In this document: positions 15,876 through 24,340 of the stretch, piece after piece
Layout of the letters: each line of letters opens with the position of its first letter
How positions within the stretch are numbered: position 1 is the stretch's first letter
Source: Candidatus Saccharimonadota bacterium
GTDB lineage: Bacteria > Patescibacteriota > Saccharimonadia > Saccharimonadales > Saccharimonadaceae
DNA length: 61,583 bases
Reading direction: 5' to 3'
NCBI GenBank assembly: GCA_027492465.1
Contig: JAPUET010000023.1
Location: 1 to 61,583, forward strand
Position numbers and translations under genes: made by a program
The notes under the pieces: model-generated
Seen by the model: only the letters and a program-made list of their open reading frames with translations
What the model was told of the DNA's origin: nothing
Databases searched by the model: none

Positions 15876-15930
15876 AGAAATGTGATTCCATGGACCAACC
15901 GTGGATGAAAGCAAAGGAGGTGAGGAGCTG

Positions 15931-16389
15931 ATGGCTCCCACAAACCGTAGGACCCCAGGGGCCCCGCTGGTGGTGAGCATCCTGCTCGCCCTGTCGGTAG
16001 TGGCCCTCTGGAACGGCTGGGCAACGGGCCAGCTGAACATCTGGCAGTCTGCGCCCTGGACGGCCACCGATGTGACCGTCGTCGACAACGGCGTGCAGCT
16101 CAAGTCTCTCGGCTGCCGAGGTGCCGCACCGCTCGACGGCCACGGCGAAGCCTGGCTAGACATCGGTCTTCCCGATGGTATTCACGTGATGGTGGTGAAA
16201 AAGGACGGCGACGTCCTGATCACGCCTCCCGGCAGCATCGCCATCACGGGCGGAGCGCTCCAGGGACCGGCCGGAATGGCCACGTTCACCGTGGAGCCAT
16301 CGCTCCAATACGGTGGCCGCGCGGTCCGCATTCACGGGGTAGTGGCCAGCACTACGTTCGTCACAATCACCTGTACACACGGACCGTGA
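15931..16389 (+). CDS. GC-rich membrane-anchored or secreted protein (unit D)
   Basis: Unrecognised 152-residue protein. The start at 15931 has a strong AAAGGAGGTGAG about 10 nt upstream; an upstream ATG at 15901 lies before that site. A polar N-terminus (APTNRRTPG) is followed by one hydrophobic helix (about 11-30), acting as signal anchor or signal peptide. The rest (about 45-150) is beta-rich, with short hydrophobic strands and Gly turns, and two Cys (GCRGA and TCTHG), so it probably lies outside the membrane. The line 15961-16020 has 42 G/C of 60. It is flanked by its own promoter and a strong GC-rich terminator. It is one of the five GC-rich units; composition suggests foreign origin. 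Confidence 0.7.
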   Translation: MAPTNRRTPGAPLVVSILLALSVVALWNGWATGQLNIWQSAPWTATDVTVVDNGVQLKSLGCRGAAPLDGHGEAWLDIGLPDGIHVMVVKKDGDVLITPPGSIAITGGALQGPAGMATFTVEPSLQYGGRAVRIHGVVASTTFVTITCTHGP

Positions 16390-16401
16390 CGAACGCCAAA
16401 A

Positions 16402-16443
16402 AGAGCGGCCGGGGCGGGAGAACAACTCCCGTCCCGGCGCTCT
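16402..16443 (+). terminator. GC-rich terminator of unit D
   Basis: Long hairpin of 17-18 bp (AGAGCGGCCGGGGCGGGAG against CTCCCGTCCCGGCGCTCT) with one bulge and a G-T pair, 5-nt loop. Confidence 0.75.
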
Positions 16444-16452
16444 AGGAACGAC

Positions 16453-16480
16453 ACTACACCCTAGAGGGGTGTTATTTTTT
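16453..16480. terminator. Second hairpin with T-run
   Basis: ACACC/GGTGT hairpin around CTAGAGG followed by TATTTTTT on the plus strand. It backs up the unit D terminator and touches the stop codon of the convergent 90-residue gene. Confidence 0.6.
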
Positions 16481-16751
16481 AGGGTTTACCCGTACCAAAA
16501 ATAGCTTCACCAGTATCGGCATCTAGACGATCCCCATTTAGGTTCAGCCCATGGTTAACCGCACCTACGATACGTTGAGCCGCTTGTTGTTCAGTCGTGC
16601 GCCTCCAGGCCGATTTTCTCTCCATCTCCTCCCGCCAATGGATCTGCGTCTCAAGTATAGCCGCTTCCAAAGGTGATACAGTACCGGGTAGCATAGTTTC
16701 GTCTAGCTCAAGAAACTCTGCCGCAGGTCTCTTAATTGCTCTTACTGTCAT
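16479..16751 (-). CDS. Hypothetical 90-residue protein
   Basis: Not recognised. The ATG at 16751 follows an ideal AGGAGG at 5-nt spacing, which supports real translation. The protein has no membrane segment or signal. It is charged and predicted helical in the middle (PLEAAILETQIHWREEMERKSAWRRTTEQQAAQRIVGA) and ends with a Gly/Asp-rich tail. Its GC content resembles the ordinary genes rather than the GC-rich units. It stands alone, convergent with unit D and divergent from topA. No function can be proposed. Confidence 0.6.
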   Translation of the reverse strand: MTVRAIKRPAAEFLELDETMLPGTVSPLEAAILETQIHWREEMERKSAWRRTTEQQAAQRIVGAVNHGLNLNGDRLDADTGEAIFGTGKP

Positions 16752-16944
16752 ATATTCCTCCTTAATTTAAAATTATAGTTGGTTATATAATCTCGCGACG
16801 GCAAGCCATTGTCTCTTGTCCTCGTATCGGCGCTCTTTTTTTGTGTTTGTTGGAACGTCTATGCCGAAATGGTAGCATAAGTGGAACTAAAAATCAATAG
16901 CCTTGCACATTTTTTCAAGTTGACGTAGTATAGGCCACTGGTAT

Positions 16945-16973
16945 TTGGCGAAATACGCCAACATATATATATT
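16945..16973 (+). promoter_or_regulatory. topA promoter with palindrome at -35
   Basis: -35 TTGGCG (16945-16950), 17-nt spacer, -10 TATATT (16968-16973), about 12 nt before the topA ATG. The -35 is one arm of TTGGCG-AAATA-CGCCAA (16945-16961), which could be an operator. Confidence 0.5.
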
Positions 16974-16985
16974 AGGTAGGTAAGC

Positions 16986-19328
16986 ATGAGCAAAAATCTT
17001 GTTATTGTAGAGAGCCCCTCTAAGGGCAAAACCATCGAAAAATACCTCGGTAAAGACTTCACCGTGCTTTCAAGCGTGGGGCATATTCGCTCTATCGTTA
17101 AAAAGACCAAAGATGGTACACCGCCAATTGATATAAAAAATGGCTTTAAAACTACTTACGAAACCGACCCAGAAAAGAAAAAAATCGTTAGCGAGCTCAA
17201 AAAGCAAGTAAAAGCCGTGGGGCCAGCGAATGTTTGGCTCGCAACCGATGAAGACCGCGAGGGAGAGGCGATTGCTTGGCATCTCTGCGAAGTGCTCGGT
17301 CTTGACCCTAAAACCACAAAACGAATCGTTTTTCACGAAATCACCAAAGATGCTATTACACATGCCATTGCAGCACCTCGTACAGTCGATATGCAACTCG
17401 TTGAAGCTCAGCAAGCCCGTCAAATTCTGGATCGGATTGTGGGCTTTGAACTCAGCCCCGTAGTCTGGCAAAAGGTTCCTGGCGGCAAATCTGCTGGCCG
17501 CGTACAAAGCCCGGCCGTGCGCCTGCTCGTAGAGCGCGAACGCGAAATCCGCGCCTTTGAAGGCTCCAGCCAATTCCGCGTTACCGCGCTGTTTCATCAC
17601 GAAGGCCAAGAGTTCAAAGCCGAACTTGGCAAGCGATTCGATACCGAAGAAGAGGCGACTGCATTTCTCGAGAGTCTCCGCGGCGCCACCTTTACTGTCA
17701 GTGATATTACCAAATCTCCCGGCACCCGCAATCCTGGCGCACCATTCACTACCAGCACATTACAGCAAGAGGCCAATGCCAAACTCGGATTTGGCTCAAA
17801 AGCCACTATGGCCAGCGCCCAAAAGCTATATCAGGCCGGTAAAATTACCTATATGCGTACCGACAGCGTAAACCTATCAGGCCAAGCTATTGCTGCCGCC
17901 ACCGACTTTATTAAGCGCCTGTACGGCCCGGAATACTCTACAGTGCGTAAATTCAAAACCAAGTCTGCCGGCGCCCAGGAAGCCCACGAGGCCATCCGCC
18001 CAACTGATGTTACTGTAGAAACAGCAAGCAATAATGAATATGACCAAAAACTCTACGACCTGATTCGCCGCCGCACACTTGCGAGCCAGATGAGCCCAGC
18101 GAAACTAGAGAGAACCGAAATCACGATTTCGGTAGAGTATGGGGTAGGGAGTAAGGAGCATGAGAAAAATGCCAGCTTTACTGCGAAAGGACAGGTAATC
18201 ATATTCGATGGCTTTATGCGCGTTTATGGTGCGAGTAAAGAAGAGATATTGCCGCCACTAAAGGCTAATGATAACGTACAGGCCAGTGAAATCACCGCCC
18301 GTGAGATGTTTGCCAAACCACCCGCTCGCTACACCGAAGGTAGTCTGGTGAAAAAGCTCGAGGAACTTGGCATTGGCCGCCCATCTACCTATGCAACGAT
18401 TATCGATACCGTTCAAACCCGCGGCTACGTTGAACGTGGCGAAGGCGAGGGCGAACCACGCGATGTAATCGTGCTGCAGCTACTAGAAAGCGGCGTAGAC
18501 AGAGAAGTGGTGCAAGAAAAAACTGGCAGTACCAAGGGCAAGTTAGTGCCAACCCCTGCTGGCGAACTCATCGCCGACTTTTTAACTAACCATTTCGATC
18601 AAGTGGTCGACTACGCCTTTACTGCCAACGTCGAGCAAGAATTCGACCAAATCGCCGAGGCAAAACTGCCTCGTAACACGATGTTACAAGATTTTTACGC
18701 ACCATTCCACGAACTTATTGAGCAATCCGGCGGTATTGACCGCAGTACCGTGGGCGCTAACCGCGAAGTTGGGATCGACCCTAAAACCGGTAAGCCAATC
18801 TTGGCACGCTTTGGACGTTTTGGACCAATGCTACAACTGGGCAATGGCGAGGGCGACGAGAAACCCGAGTTCGCCCCGATGCCAAAAGGCGCGCGGGTAG
18901 AAACGGTTACCCTAGAGCAAGCAATCGAGGCCTTTAAGCTGCCTCGTACCGTAGGCACTACCGAAGATGGTACGATCATAAAAGCGAATATTGGACGTTT
19001 CGGCCCCTTCTTGCAGGTTGGCAACAAAACCAAGACCACCAAGCCGCTATATATTAGCCTAAAAGAAGACGACCCGCATGATGTTACCGAGGCAAAAGCC
19101 CGCGAACTGTACGCCGCAAAACTTCAAGCAGAAGCTGAAAAAAATATCGCTGATTTTGGCACTATTAAAGTGTTAAACGGCCGCTTTGGCCCATATATTA
19201 CCGACGGCAAAAAGAATGCCAAAATCCCGAAAGACACCGACCCCAAGTCACTGAAAGAAGCAGACGCCAAAAAACTCCTCGCGGAAGCCCCTGCTCGCAA
19301 GCCACGCACTCGCGGCCGCAAGAAATAG
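16986..19328 (+). CDS. topA: DNA topoisomerase I (type IA)
   Basis: Relaxes negative supercoils by transient single-strand cleavage. The 780-residue protein starts with the TOPRIM domain (NLVIVESPSKGKTIEKYLG; DxD in ATDEDREGEAIAWH). It has the active-site Tyr289 in GKITYMRTDS, and the QEAHEAIRPT and GIGRPSTYATI blocks. Instead of zinc fingers it ends in three repeats of the GRFGPxL type (about residues 610, 665 and 730) and a Lys/Arg-rich tail, which is common outside the proteobacteria. GGTAGG just upstream may serve as ribosome-binding site. The promoter region holds a palindrome, so supercoiling or repressor control is possible. Confidence 0.97.
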   Translation: MSKNLVIVESPSKGKTIEKYLGKDFTVLSSVGHIRSIVKKTKDGTPPIDIKNGFKTTYETDPEKKKIVSELKKQVKAVGPANVWLATDEDREGEAIAWHLCEVLGLDPKTTKRIVFHEITKDAITHAIAAPRTVDMQLVEAQQARQILDRIVGFELSPVVWQKVPGGKSAGRVQSPAVRLLVEREREIRAFEGSSQFRVTALFHHEGQEFKAELGKRFDTEEEATAFLESLRGATFTVSDITKSPGTRNPGAPFTTSTLQQEANAKLGFGSKATMASAQKLYQAGKITYMRTDSVNLSGQAIAAATDFIKRLYGPEYSTVRKFKTKSAGAQEAHEAIRPTDVTVETASNNEYDQKLYDLIRRRTLASQMSPAKLERTEITISVEYGVGSKEHEKNASFTAKGQVIIFDGFMRVYGASKEEILPPLKANDNVQASEITAREMFAKPPARYTEGSLVKKLEELGIGRPSTYATIIDTVQTRGYVERGEGEGEPRDVIVLQLLESGVDREVVQEKTGSTKGKLVPTPAGELIADFLTNHFDQVVDYAFTANVEQEFDQIAEAKLPRNTMLQDFYAPFHELIEQSGGIDRSTVGANREVGIDPKTGKPILARFGRFGPMLQLGNGEGDEKPEFAPMPKGARVETVTLEQAIEAFKLPRTVGTTEDGTIIKANIGRFGPFLQVGNKTKTTKPLYISLKEDDPHDVTEAKARELYAAKLQAEAEKNIADFGTIKVLNGRFGPYITDGKKNAKIPKDTDPKSLKEADAKKLLAEAPARKPRTRGRKK

Positions 19329-19398
19329 ACACCTACTGGTAAAATAGGTATTTTTATGGTATATTTTATTTAAATCACCAACCGAGAGGAGCAATCAA

Positions 19399-19695
19399 AT
19401 GCCTGGTGGTTTCGGCGCACCCACGCGCCCTTCGTACGCCCTCACCCAAGAGGAGGTGCGGGAAGGGATGACCTTCCACACCTACCGGCTTGGAGAACAA
19501 GGAAGCGATCGCCGCGGAGAGTTCCTCAGTGGCGTCTACATCAGCGACGATCCCTGCCACAACCAAGGACTCGTCGTCGACGTACGCTGGCACGACGGTC
19601 GAAAGACCACTGAAGTGGCCAGCGAGCTCGGCCTCTGCCATGATCGCTACACCGGCCAGTTCGGCGACGGCATATCCCTCCCCGACGAGGAATGA
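19399..19695 (+). CDS. GC-rich small protein, first gene of unit E
   Basis: Unrecognised 98-residue soluble protein. GAGAGGAG lies at good distance before the ATG at 19399. The sequence is acidic and beta-rich with two Cys (DPCHNQG and GLCHDRY), no signal or membrane segment. The core FLSGVYISDD...VVDVRWHDGRKTTEVAS looks like a small beta-barrel or a DUF-type fold. The line 19561-19620 has 36 G/C of 60, the mildest of the GC-rich units, but codon endings are still G/C-heavy. It ends 2 nt before the next small gene and shares the terminator at 19872-19918 with it. Confidence 0.65.
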   Translation: MPGGFGAPTRPSYALTQEEVREGMTFHTYRLGEQGSDRRGEFLSGVYISDDPCHNQGLVVDVRWHDGRKTTEVASELGLCHDRYTGQFGDGISLPDEE

Positions 19696-19697
19696 AC

Positions 19698-19853
19698 ATG
19701 AGCAAGTGGATCAAGACCATTCTGCTGGTGCTCGTCGTCGGCTTCTGCGTCTTCAAGTTGCTCACGCAGCCGGAGGCTGCGGCAGCAGCCGTCAAGAAGG
19801 TCTTCGGAGCCTTCGACGCACTCGGCCGGTTCTTCACCGCCCTCTCTCGTTGA
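19698..19853 (+). CDS. GC-rich 51-residue membrane peptide, second gene of unit E
   Basis: Too short for most gene callers. The ATG at 19698 has GAGG 7 nt upstream; an in-frame ATG at 19692 overlaps the previous stop. Residues 5-22 form one transmembrane helix (WIKTILLVLVVGFCVFKLL). A TQPEAAAAAVKKVFGAFDALGRFFTALSR tail follows, an amphipathic helix. From memory, short proteins with a hydrophobic helix followed by a TQPEAA-type amphipathic tail are frequent in Actinobacteria; this was not checked. Two-gene operon with the 98-residue protein; own terminator. GC-rich like it. Confidence 0.65.
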   Translation: MSKWIKTILLVLVVGFCVFKLLTQPEAAAAAVKKVFGAFDALGRFFTALSR

Positions 19854-19871
19854 GGTCGCGTGGAACGCACA

Positions 19872-19918
19872 ACCCACCCCAACCGGGACACTCACCCGGG
19901 CCGGGGTGGGTGTTTCTT
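19872..19918 (+). terminator. Terminator of GC-rich unit E
   Basis: ACCCACCCC (19872-19880) pairs with GGGGTGGGT (19903-19911), and inner CCGGG with CCCGG. TGTTTCTTTT follows. Confidence 0.85.
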
Positions 19919-20013
19919 TTGTATATGTATATTTCATGATCTAATATTTATTTCAATTTAGCCCCAAGAATTTATATTTTTACAGAGGTAGTATTTGACA
20001 TACCAGGGGAGTG

Positions 20014-20037
20014 TGGTTAGCCTAACCATGCTTTTTT
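20014..20037 (+). terminator. Short intrinsic terminator
   Basis: TGGTTA-GCC-TAACCA hairpin (20014-20028) followed by TGC and T6. It would stop read-through from unit E or a short transcript from the TTGACA just upstream. Confidence 0.65.
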
Positions 20038-20112
20038 GTATAAAAAAGTCCAAAAAAAGTATTTACCATTAGCGTCTACATTGTGGTACAATAAAGTTAG
20101 TAGATTTAGTGT

Positions 20113-20141
20113 TTGACATTTATAAAAATATGTATTATACT
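20113..20141 (+). promoter_or_regulatory. Consensus promoter of sigma4/HARE gene
   Basis: Perfect -35 TTGACA (20113-20118), 17-nt spacer, -10 TATACT (20136-20141). Leader of about 65 nt. Confidence 0.85.
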
Positions 20142-20212
20142 AAATTCTGAAATTACATACTAATCTAACTATATCCCTATAGGTGAGGCGGGGAGCGGAG
20201 ACGAAAAAACAG

Positions 20213-21274
20213 ATGAGCGACCCTGTATCGACCGAAACAGCAGCAAGCCTTAAAACTGCCGTTCAAGAGATCTTGAAGGCAATTGACCAAGAGCGCGAAC
20301 GCGAAATTATTACGCGTCGTTTTGGGCTGTTCGATCGTAAAGAGACGCTAGAACAGATCGGCGAACTGCTTGGCATTACCCGTGAACGTGTTCGTCAGCT
20401 TGAAAAAGCAATCCTTATTCGCCTTAAAATCGCTGCCGACGATGGCAAAATTCCTGCCGTTCACGAAATTGAGCGCATGATCGTACGCGATCTTTCTGAA
20501 AATGGCCGCGTTGCTCGCGTACAAGACATCGCCGCTCGTCTTACAAGCAGCAAAGCACCTTCGCTCGAAACAAAAGCTCGTATCGCCTTTGTTGCCGAAC
20601 TTTCACCAAAACTTGTCGTTGTTAACGAAAACGACAACTATTACCAAGGCGTTGGTATTATCGAAAACGGCGACGAAAAGAAAGTTCGCTCACATGTAGA
20701 CGAAATCGTTAAAACCATCAAAAAGCACGGTGAGCCGATCGATATTGAAACTCTACATGGTATGCTCAGCTACGAAAGTCCAAGTCAAGTACGTGCGCTT
20801 GCTAGTCTTTCAAAAAGCCTCGCTAACCTAAAAGATATCTGGGGCCTCGTAAAATGGCCAACCGTTAATCCAAAGAACATCCGCGACAAAATCTTTGTAA
20901 TTTTGCAAGACAACGCTAAGCCAATGCACTTTTCTGACATTGCAAAAAAGATTAAAGACAGCGAATTTAAGCGTAAAGATGTTACTACTCAGGCGATTCA
21001 CAATGAACTAATCAAAGACAAGCGGTTCGTACTTATTGGCCGCGGCATCTACGCGCTCGACAGCTGGGGTTATTCTAAAGGTACGGTAAGCGATATTATC
21101 ACTAGCGTCCTCAAAAAAGCCGGCGAGCCATTACACCGTGACGAAATCGTTAAGCGCGTACTAAAAAGCCGCCAAGTAAAAGAAACGACGATTCTTTTGA
21201 ATCTTCAGTCGAAATCAGAATTCAAGCGCGTTGCTAAAGCAACGTATACCCTCGCTCAAGTCGAAACAAAATAG
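20213..21274 (+). CDS. Sigma70 region 4 / HARE-HTH protein (RpoE delta-like)
   Basis: 353-residue nucleic-acid-binding protein. Residues about 15-75 match sigma70 region 4 (IITRRFGLF...TLEQIGELLGITRERVRQLEKAILIRL), including the helix-turn-helix that contacts -35 elements, but regions 2 and 3 are absent. The rest contains HARE-HTH/delta-like winged helices, clearest at about 220-290 (AKPMHFSDIAKKI...GRGIYALDSWG) and 300-350. Such fusions are recurrent in CPR genomes and probably modulate RNA polymerase. The ATG at 20213 is chosen; a GTG at 20183 is open in frame. A strong promoter and a terminator bracket it as a single gene. Confidence 0.85.
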   Translation: MSDPVSTETAASLKTAVQEILKAIDQEREREIITRRFGLFDRKETLEQIGELLGITRERVRQLEKAILIRLKIAADDGKIPAVHEIERMIVRDLSENGRVARVQDIAARLTSSKAPSLETKARIAFVAELSPKLVVVNENDNYYQGVGIIENGDEKKVRSHVDEIVKTIKKHGEPIDIETLHGMLSYESPSQVRALASLSKSLANLKDIWGLVKWPTVNPKNIRDKIFVILQDNAKPMHFSDIAKKIKDSEFKRKDVTTQAIHNELIKDKRFVLIGRGIYALDSWGYSKGTVSDIITSVLKKAGEPLHRDEIVKRVLKSRQVKETTILLNLQSKSEFKRVAKATYTLAQVETK

Positions 21275-21292
21275 TAGCATAGCACTAGTAGG

Positions 21293-21333
21293 AGCCTGTC
21301 GCTTATGATGTATGCCACAGTGACGGGCTTTTA
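21293..21333 (+). terminator. Terminator after the sigma4/HARE gene
   Basis: AGCCTGTC (21293-21300) pairs with GACGGGCT (21322-21329), one G-T pair, then TTTTA. Confidence 0.7.
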
Positions 21334-21354
21334 CAATGCGGATTATGCTTACTC

Positions 21355-21383
21355 TTGCTTTTTTAACAGAGGTATGATATAAT
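21355..21383 (+). promoter_or_regulatory. Promoter of the 935-residue ATPase gene
   Basis: -35 TTGCTT (21355-21360), 17-nt spacer, -10 TATAAT (21378-21383) with the ATG 14 nt further on; very short leader without SD. Confidence 0.7.
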
Positions 21384-21397
21384 GAATAGAGCAAGTT

Positions 21398-24205
21398 ATG
21401 TCATTCATTACAGATTTTATCAACCTACTGCTGCAGTGGTACATCTGGCTCCCAATTGTGGGCCTACTGGCGTACATGACATGGCGCAACTATCAAAAAG
21501 TTGACATCATTAAAGAAATCGAGAGTACACTCCTTATTCTCGAAATTCCAAAAGCAAATGACAAATCCGAGCTCGCGGCCGAACAAATGTTTGCGAGCCT
21601 TCATGGTATCTTGCGGGACGCAAAAGAGCTAAAAGCGAATGGTGGCTACCAAGAACACCTTAGCTTTGAATTTGCCTCGGTAGGGGGGCGCATCCAGTTT
21701 TATGTTTGGACGCCAAAGGCACTGCAAAGTTTCGTCGAAGGACAAATTTATGCTCAGTACCCCCAGGTACAAATTCATGCCGCTGAAGAAGATTACGTCT
21801 CGCACGAACGCCAGCATAGTGTTACCTACACAAGCGAAATTACGCTTACCGACACCGAGTTTCTCCCAATTAAAACCTTTCAGAGCTTTGAGGTGGATCC
21901 GCTCGCGGGTATTACCGGTACTCTTGCAAAGCTAGAAGACACCAACGAGGAAATTTGGATCCAAATGCTAGTGCGACCAGTAAAAGACGACTGGCACAAA
22001 GCCGCCGACGCTTGGATTAAATCGGTAAAAAGTGGTAGTTTGAATCTTTTTGCGCCCGGCGGGGCAGGAAAGTGGTTTGCCGGCGTATTCGAGGCGTTAT
22101 GGGCCCCACCAGAGCAGGGAAAAGAAGGTAAGCCCGCCGAAGTATCTGAGCGCAACAAAACACGCATTGCCGAAGCCGAAAAGAAAGCCACAAAACTAGG
22201 CTATCAGGTGAAAATTCGCATTGCTTACCTAGGCGAAAGCCAAGCCGATGCCAAACTACGCATGCAAGGAATTGTTGGTACCTTCAAACAATTCAACAGC
22301 ACCAATCTTAATGGTTTCAAGAGCTCGGGCGATAGTTTTGCAAAAGAAGCGCTCGCCAAGTACAAAACCCGGCTTTTTGCCGATCGCGGCTACCTCATGA
22401 ACATCGAAGAGGTTGCCAGTGTATTCCACCTTCCTCATACCAATGTGGAAACACCCAACATTGTATGGGCAAGTACTAAAACCGCCGAACCGCCCGCTAA
22501 GCTCCCCGTACTCACCGGCGACCCTGCGGTTGATGAAAACATCTCGGCGTTCGGTATGACAAACTTCCGCGGCATTAACCATCAATTTGGTATGTTGCGC
22601 TACGACCGCTCGCGTCACGTCTATATTATTGGACAAACAGGTGCCGGTAAATCGGGACTTCTCGAACTTTTCACACTAAGTGACGTCTTCCACGGCCAAG
22701 GCTATGCCATTATCGACCCACACGGCGACTTCGCTATAAATAATATGCGGTTTATTCCTGGCTCACGACTGCAAGATGTGGTCTACTTTAATCCGGCCGA
22801 TACTCAGTATCCTCTTGGGTTCAACCCGCTCGAGGTAACAAATCCCTCGCAAAAAACAAATATTTCCTCAGAAGTAATTGGCGTGTTAAAACGCATGTTC
22901 GGCGAATCGTGGGGACCACGACTCGAGTACATCTTGCGCTACACAATTCTCGCACTGCTTGACCGACCAGAAACCACCATGCTCGATATCACCCGCATGC
23001 TAACAGATAAAAAGTTCCGTAAAGACACCCTCAGTTACTGTACCGACACTGTAGTGCTGCAGTTTTGGAACGTTGAATTTGCCAGCTGGACCGAAAAATT
23101 CCAAGCCGAAGCAATCGCACCAGTACTAAACAAGGTGGGAGCGTTTACGGCCAACCCCGTTATCCGTAATATCATCGGCCAGCCAAAAAGCACGTTCAAC
23201 ATTCGGCAAATTATGGATGAAGGTAAGATTCTTGTAGTTAACCTTTCAAAAGGCCTCATCGGCGAAGACAACGCCGGTATTTTAGGCGCCTTCCTAGTAA
23301 CAAAAATTCAGCTTGCTGCCATGAGCCGCAGTGACATTCCAGACATTAAAGATCGCCGTCCATTCTATCTATATGTCGACGAGTTTCAAAACTTTGCCAC
23401 CGACAGCTTTGCCACCATTCTTTCCGAGGCTCGCAAGTACGGCCTTAACCTTACGGTAGCTAACCAATACATTAGCCAGATGAGCGACACTGTGCGCGAC
23501 GCCGTATTTGGAAACGTAGGTACCATGATTAGCTTCCGTGTTTCCGCCGATGACAGTCCAATCCTGGCGAAGCAGTTTGAGCCACAATTCGAGCCAAACG
23601 ACCTCTTGCAGATGCATAATCGTAACTTTATCATTAACATGGTGATAAATGGCGAAAAGGCCCCCGCATTTAGCGCAAAAACACTAAATCTACCGCCACC
23701 ACAAGACGACAACACTGGCCGCATTATTCAACATACTCGCGAAGTCTATAGCCGAACTCGCGAAGATATCGAGAAAGATATTTCCGAGCGCATCTTGCCG
23801 CCAGAAAACCTCACCGTAAAGCGCCCTGGCCCTGCCTATACCCCACCAAAGAGTCCCGAGCAGCGTGAGGCCGATCGTGCCGCCAAAGAGGCAGAGATGC
23901 TTGCACAGGGTAAAACGTGGCCTATTAGCAATGTAACACCAGACGAGGTCAATACGGCCCTCCAAGCCGCAAAAGAGCAGGGGAGTGACACCCCCACTCC
24001 ACCTCAGCAAGAGCCGGCTCGCCCTGAGCAAGCGTTTGGTTCTGGCGTAAACGAAACCACTACTGCCACGCCAAAGAAAAAGCGAACTCGCACGCGTAAG
24101 CGTAAGTCAAGTAGCGGTGAAGGGGGAGGAGCCTCGAAGACCCCTACCGCATCTCGGCCAACATCTTCTGAACAGAAAGATCCAACGATGCTCTCGCTAC
24201 GCTAA
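21398..24205 (+). CDS. Membrane-anchored HerA/TraD-like ATPase
   Basis: 935-residue ATPase with a single N-terminal membrane segment (about 8-25). A CPR-type alpha/beta region (about 40-380) precedes a P-loop ATPase core: Walker A GQTGAGKSG (about 411-419), an IDPHGDF block, and Walker B FYLYVDEFQNF (about 658-668). The C-terminal about 130 residues are charged, Pro/Lys/Arg-rich (KKKRTRTRKRKSSS) and probably bind DNA. The core resembles the TraD/VirD4 and HerA/DUF87 families that pump DNA or proteins. No other conjugation genes are nearby. A role in DNA uptake or in secretion at the host-contact side is an inference. Confidence 0.85.
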   Translation: MSFITDFINLLLQWYIWLPIVGLLAYMTWRNYQKVDIIKEIESTLLILEIPKANDKSELAAEQMFASLHGILRDAKELKANGGYQEHLSFEFASVGGRIQFYVWTPKALQSFVEGQIYAQYPQVQIHAAEEDYVSHERQHSVTYTSEITLTDTEFLPIKTFQSFEVDPLAGITGTLAKLEDTNEEIWIQMLVRPVKDDWHKAADAWIKSVKSGSLNLFAPGGAGKWFAGVFEALWAPPEQGKEGKPAEVSERNKTRIAEAEKKATKLGYQVKIRIAYLGESQADAKLRMQGIVGTFKQFNSTNLNGFKSSGDSFAKEALAKYKTRLFADRGYLMNIEEVASVFHLPHTNVETPNIVWASTKTAEPPAKLPVLTGDPAVDENISAFGMTNFRGINHQFGMLRYDRSRHVYIIGQTGAGKSGLLELFTLSDVFHGQGYAIIDPHGDFAINNMRFIPGSRLQDVVYFNPADTQYPLGFNPLEVTNPSQKTNISSEVIGVLKRMFGESWGPRLEYILRYTILALLDRPETTMLDITRMLTDKKFRKDTLSYCTDTVVLQFWNVEFASWTEKFQAEAIAPVLNKVGAFTANPVIRNIIGQPKSTFNIRQIMDEGKILVVNLSKGLIGEDNAGILGAFLVTKIQLAAMSRSDIPDIKDRRPFYLYVDEFQNFATDSFATILSEARKYGLNLTVANQYISQMSDTVRDAVFGNVGTMISFRVSADDSPILAKQFEPQFEPNDLLQMHNRNFIINMVINGEKAPAFSAKTLNLPPPQDDNTGRIIQHTREVYSRTREDIEKDISERILPPENLTVKRPGPAYTPPKSPEQREADRAAKEAEMLAQGKTWPISNVTPDEVNTALQAAKEQGSDTPTPPQQEPARPEQAFGSGVNETTTATPKKKRTRTRKRKSSSGEGGGASKTPTASRPTSSEQKDPTMLSLR

Positions 24206-24207
24206 TA

Positions 24208-24229
24208 AAAACGTTCATTCGTTTTGTTT
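24208..24229 (+). terminator. Terminator after the ATPase gene
   Basis: AAAACG (24208-24213) and CGTTTT (24220-24225) flank a 6-nt loop, followed by GTTTA. Confidence 0.6.
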
Positions 24230-24320
24230 ATAGGCTCTTGTACCTACCTTCTTCATGTCCTTCCCGTATAGTTATCAATTGATATCTTATACACCAGGAA
24301 ACATCATTAATTGAACAATA

Positions 24321-24340
24321 TAGAACAAAAGTAGAACATT
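24321..24340 (+). repeat. 20-bp direct repeat, copy 1 (TAGAACA pair)
   Basis: Two TAGAACA units one helical turn (11 nt) apart; a third GAACA lies at 24313. Pairs with the copy at 24920-24939 (18 of 20 identical). Confidence 0.6.

Larger units (their letters stand above)
19919..20212 (+). promoter_or_regulatory. AT-rich control region before the sigma4/HARE gene
   Basis: Holds a short terminator (20014-20037) just after a TTGACA-like box near 19995, a possible promoter with TACAAT near 20090, and the consensus promoter 20113-20141. No coding sequence is apparent. The stacked elements suggest layered control of the downstream regulator. Confidence 0.45.
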
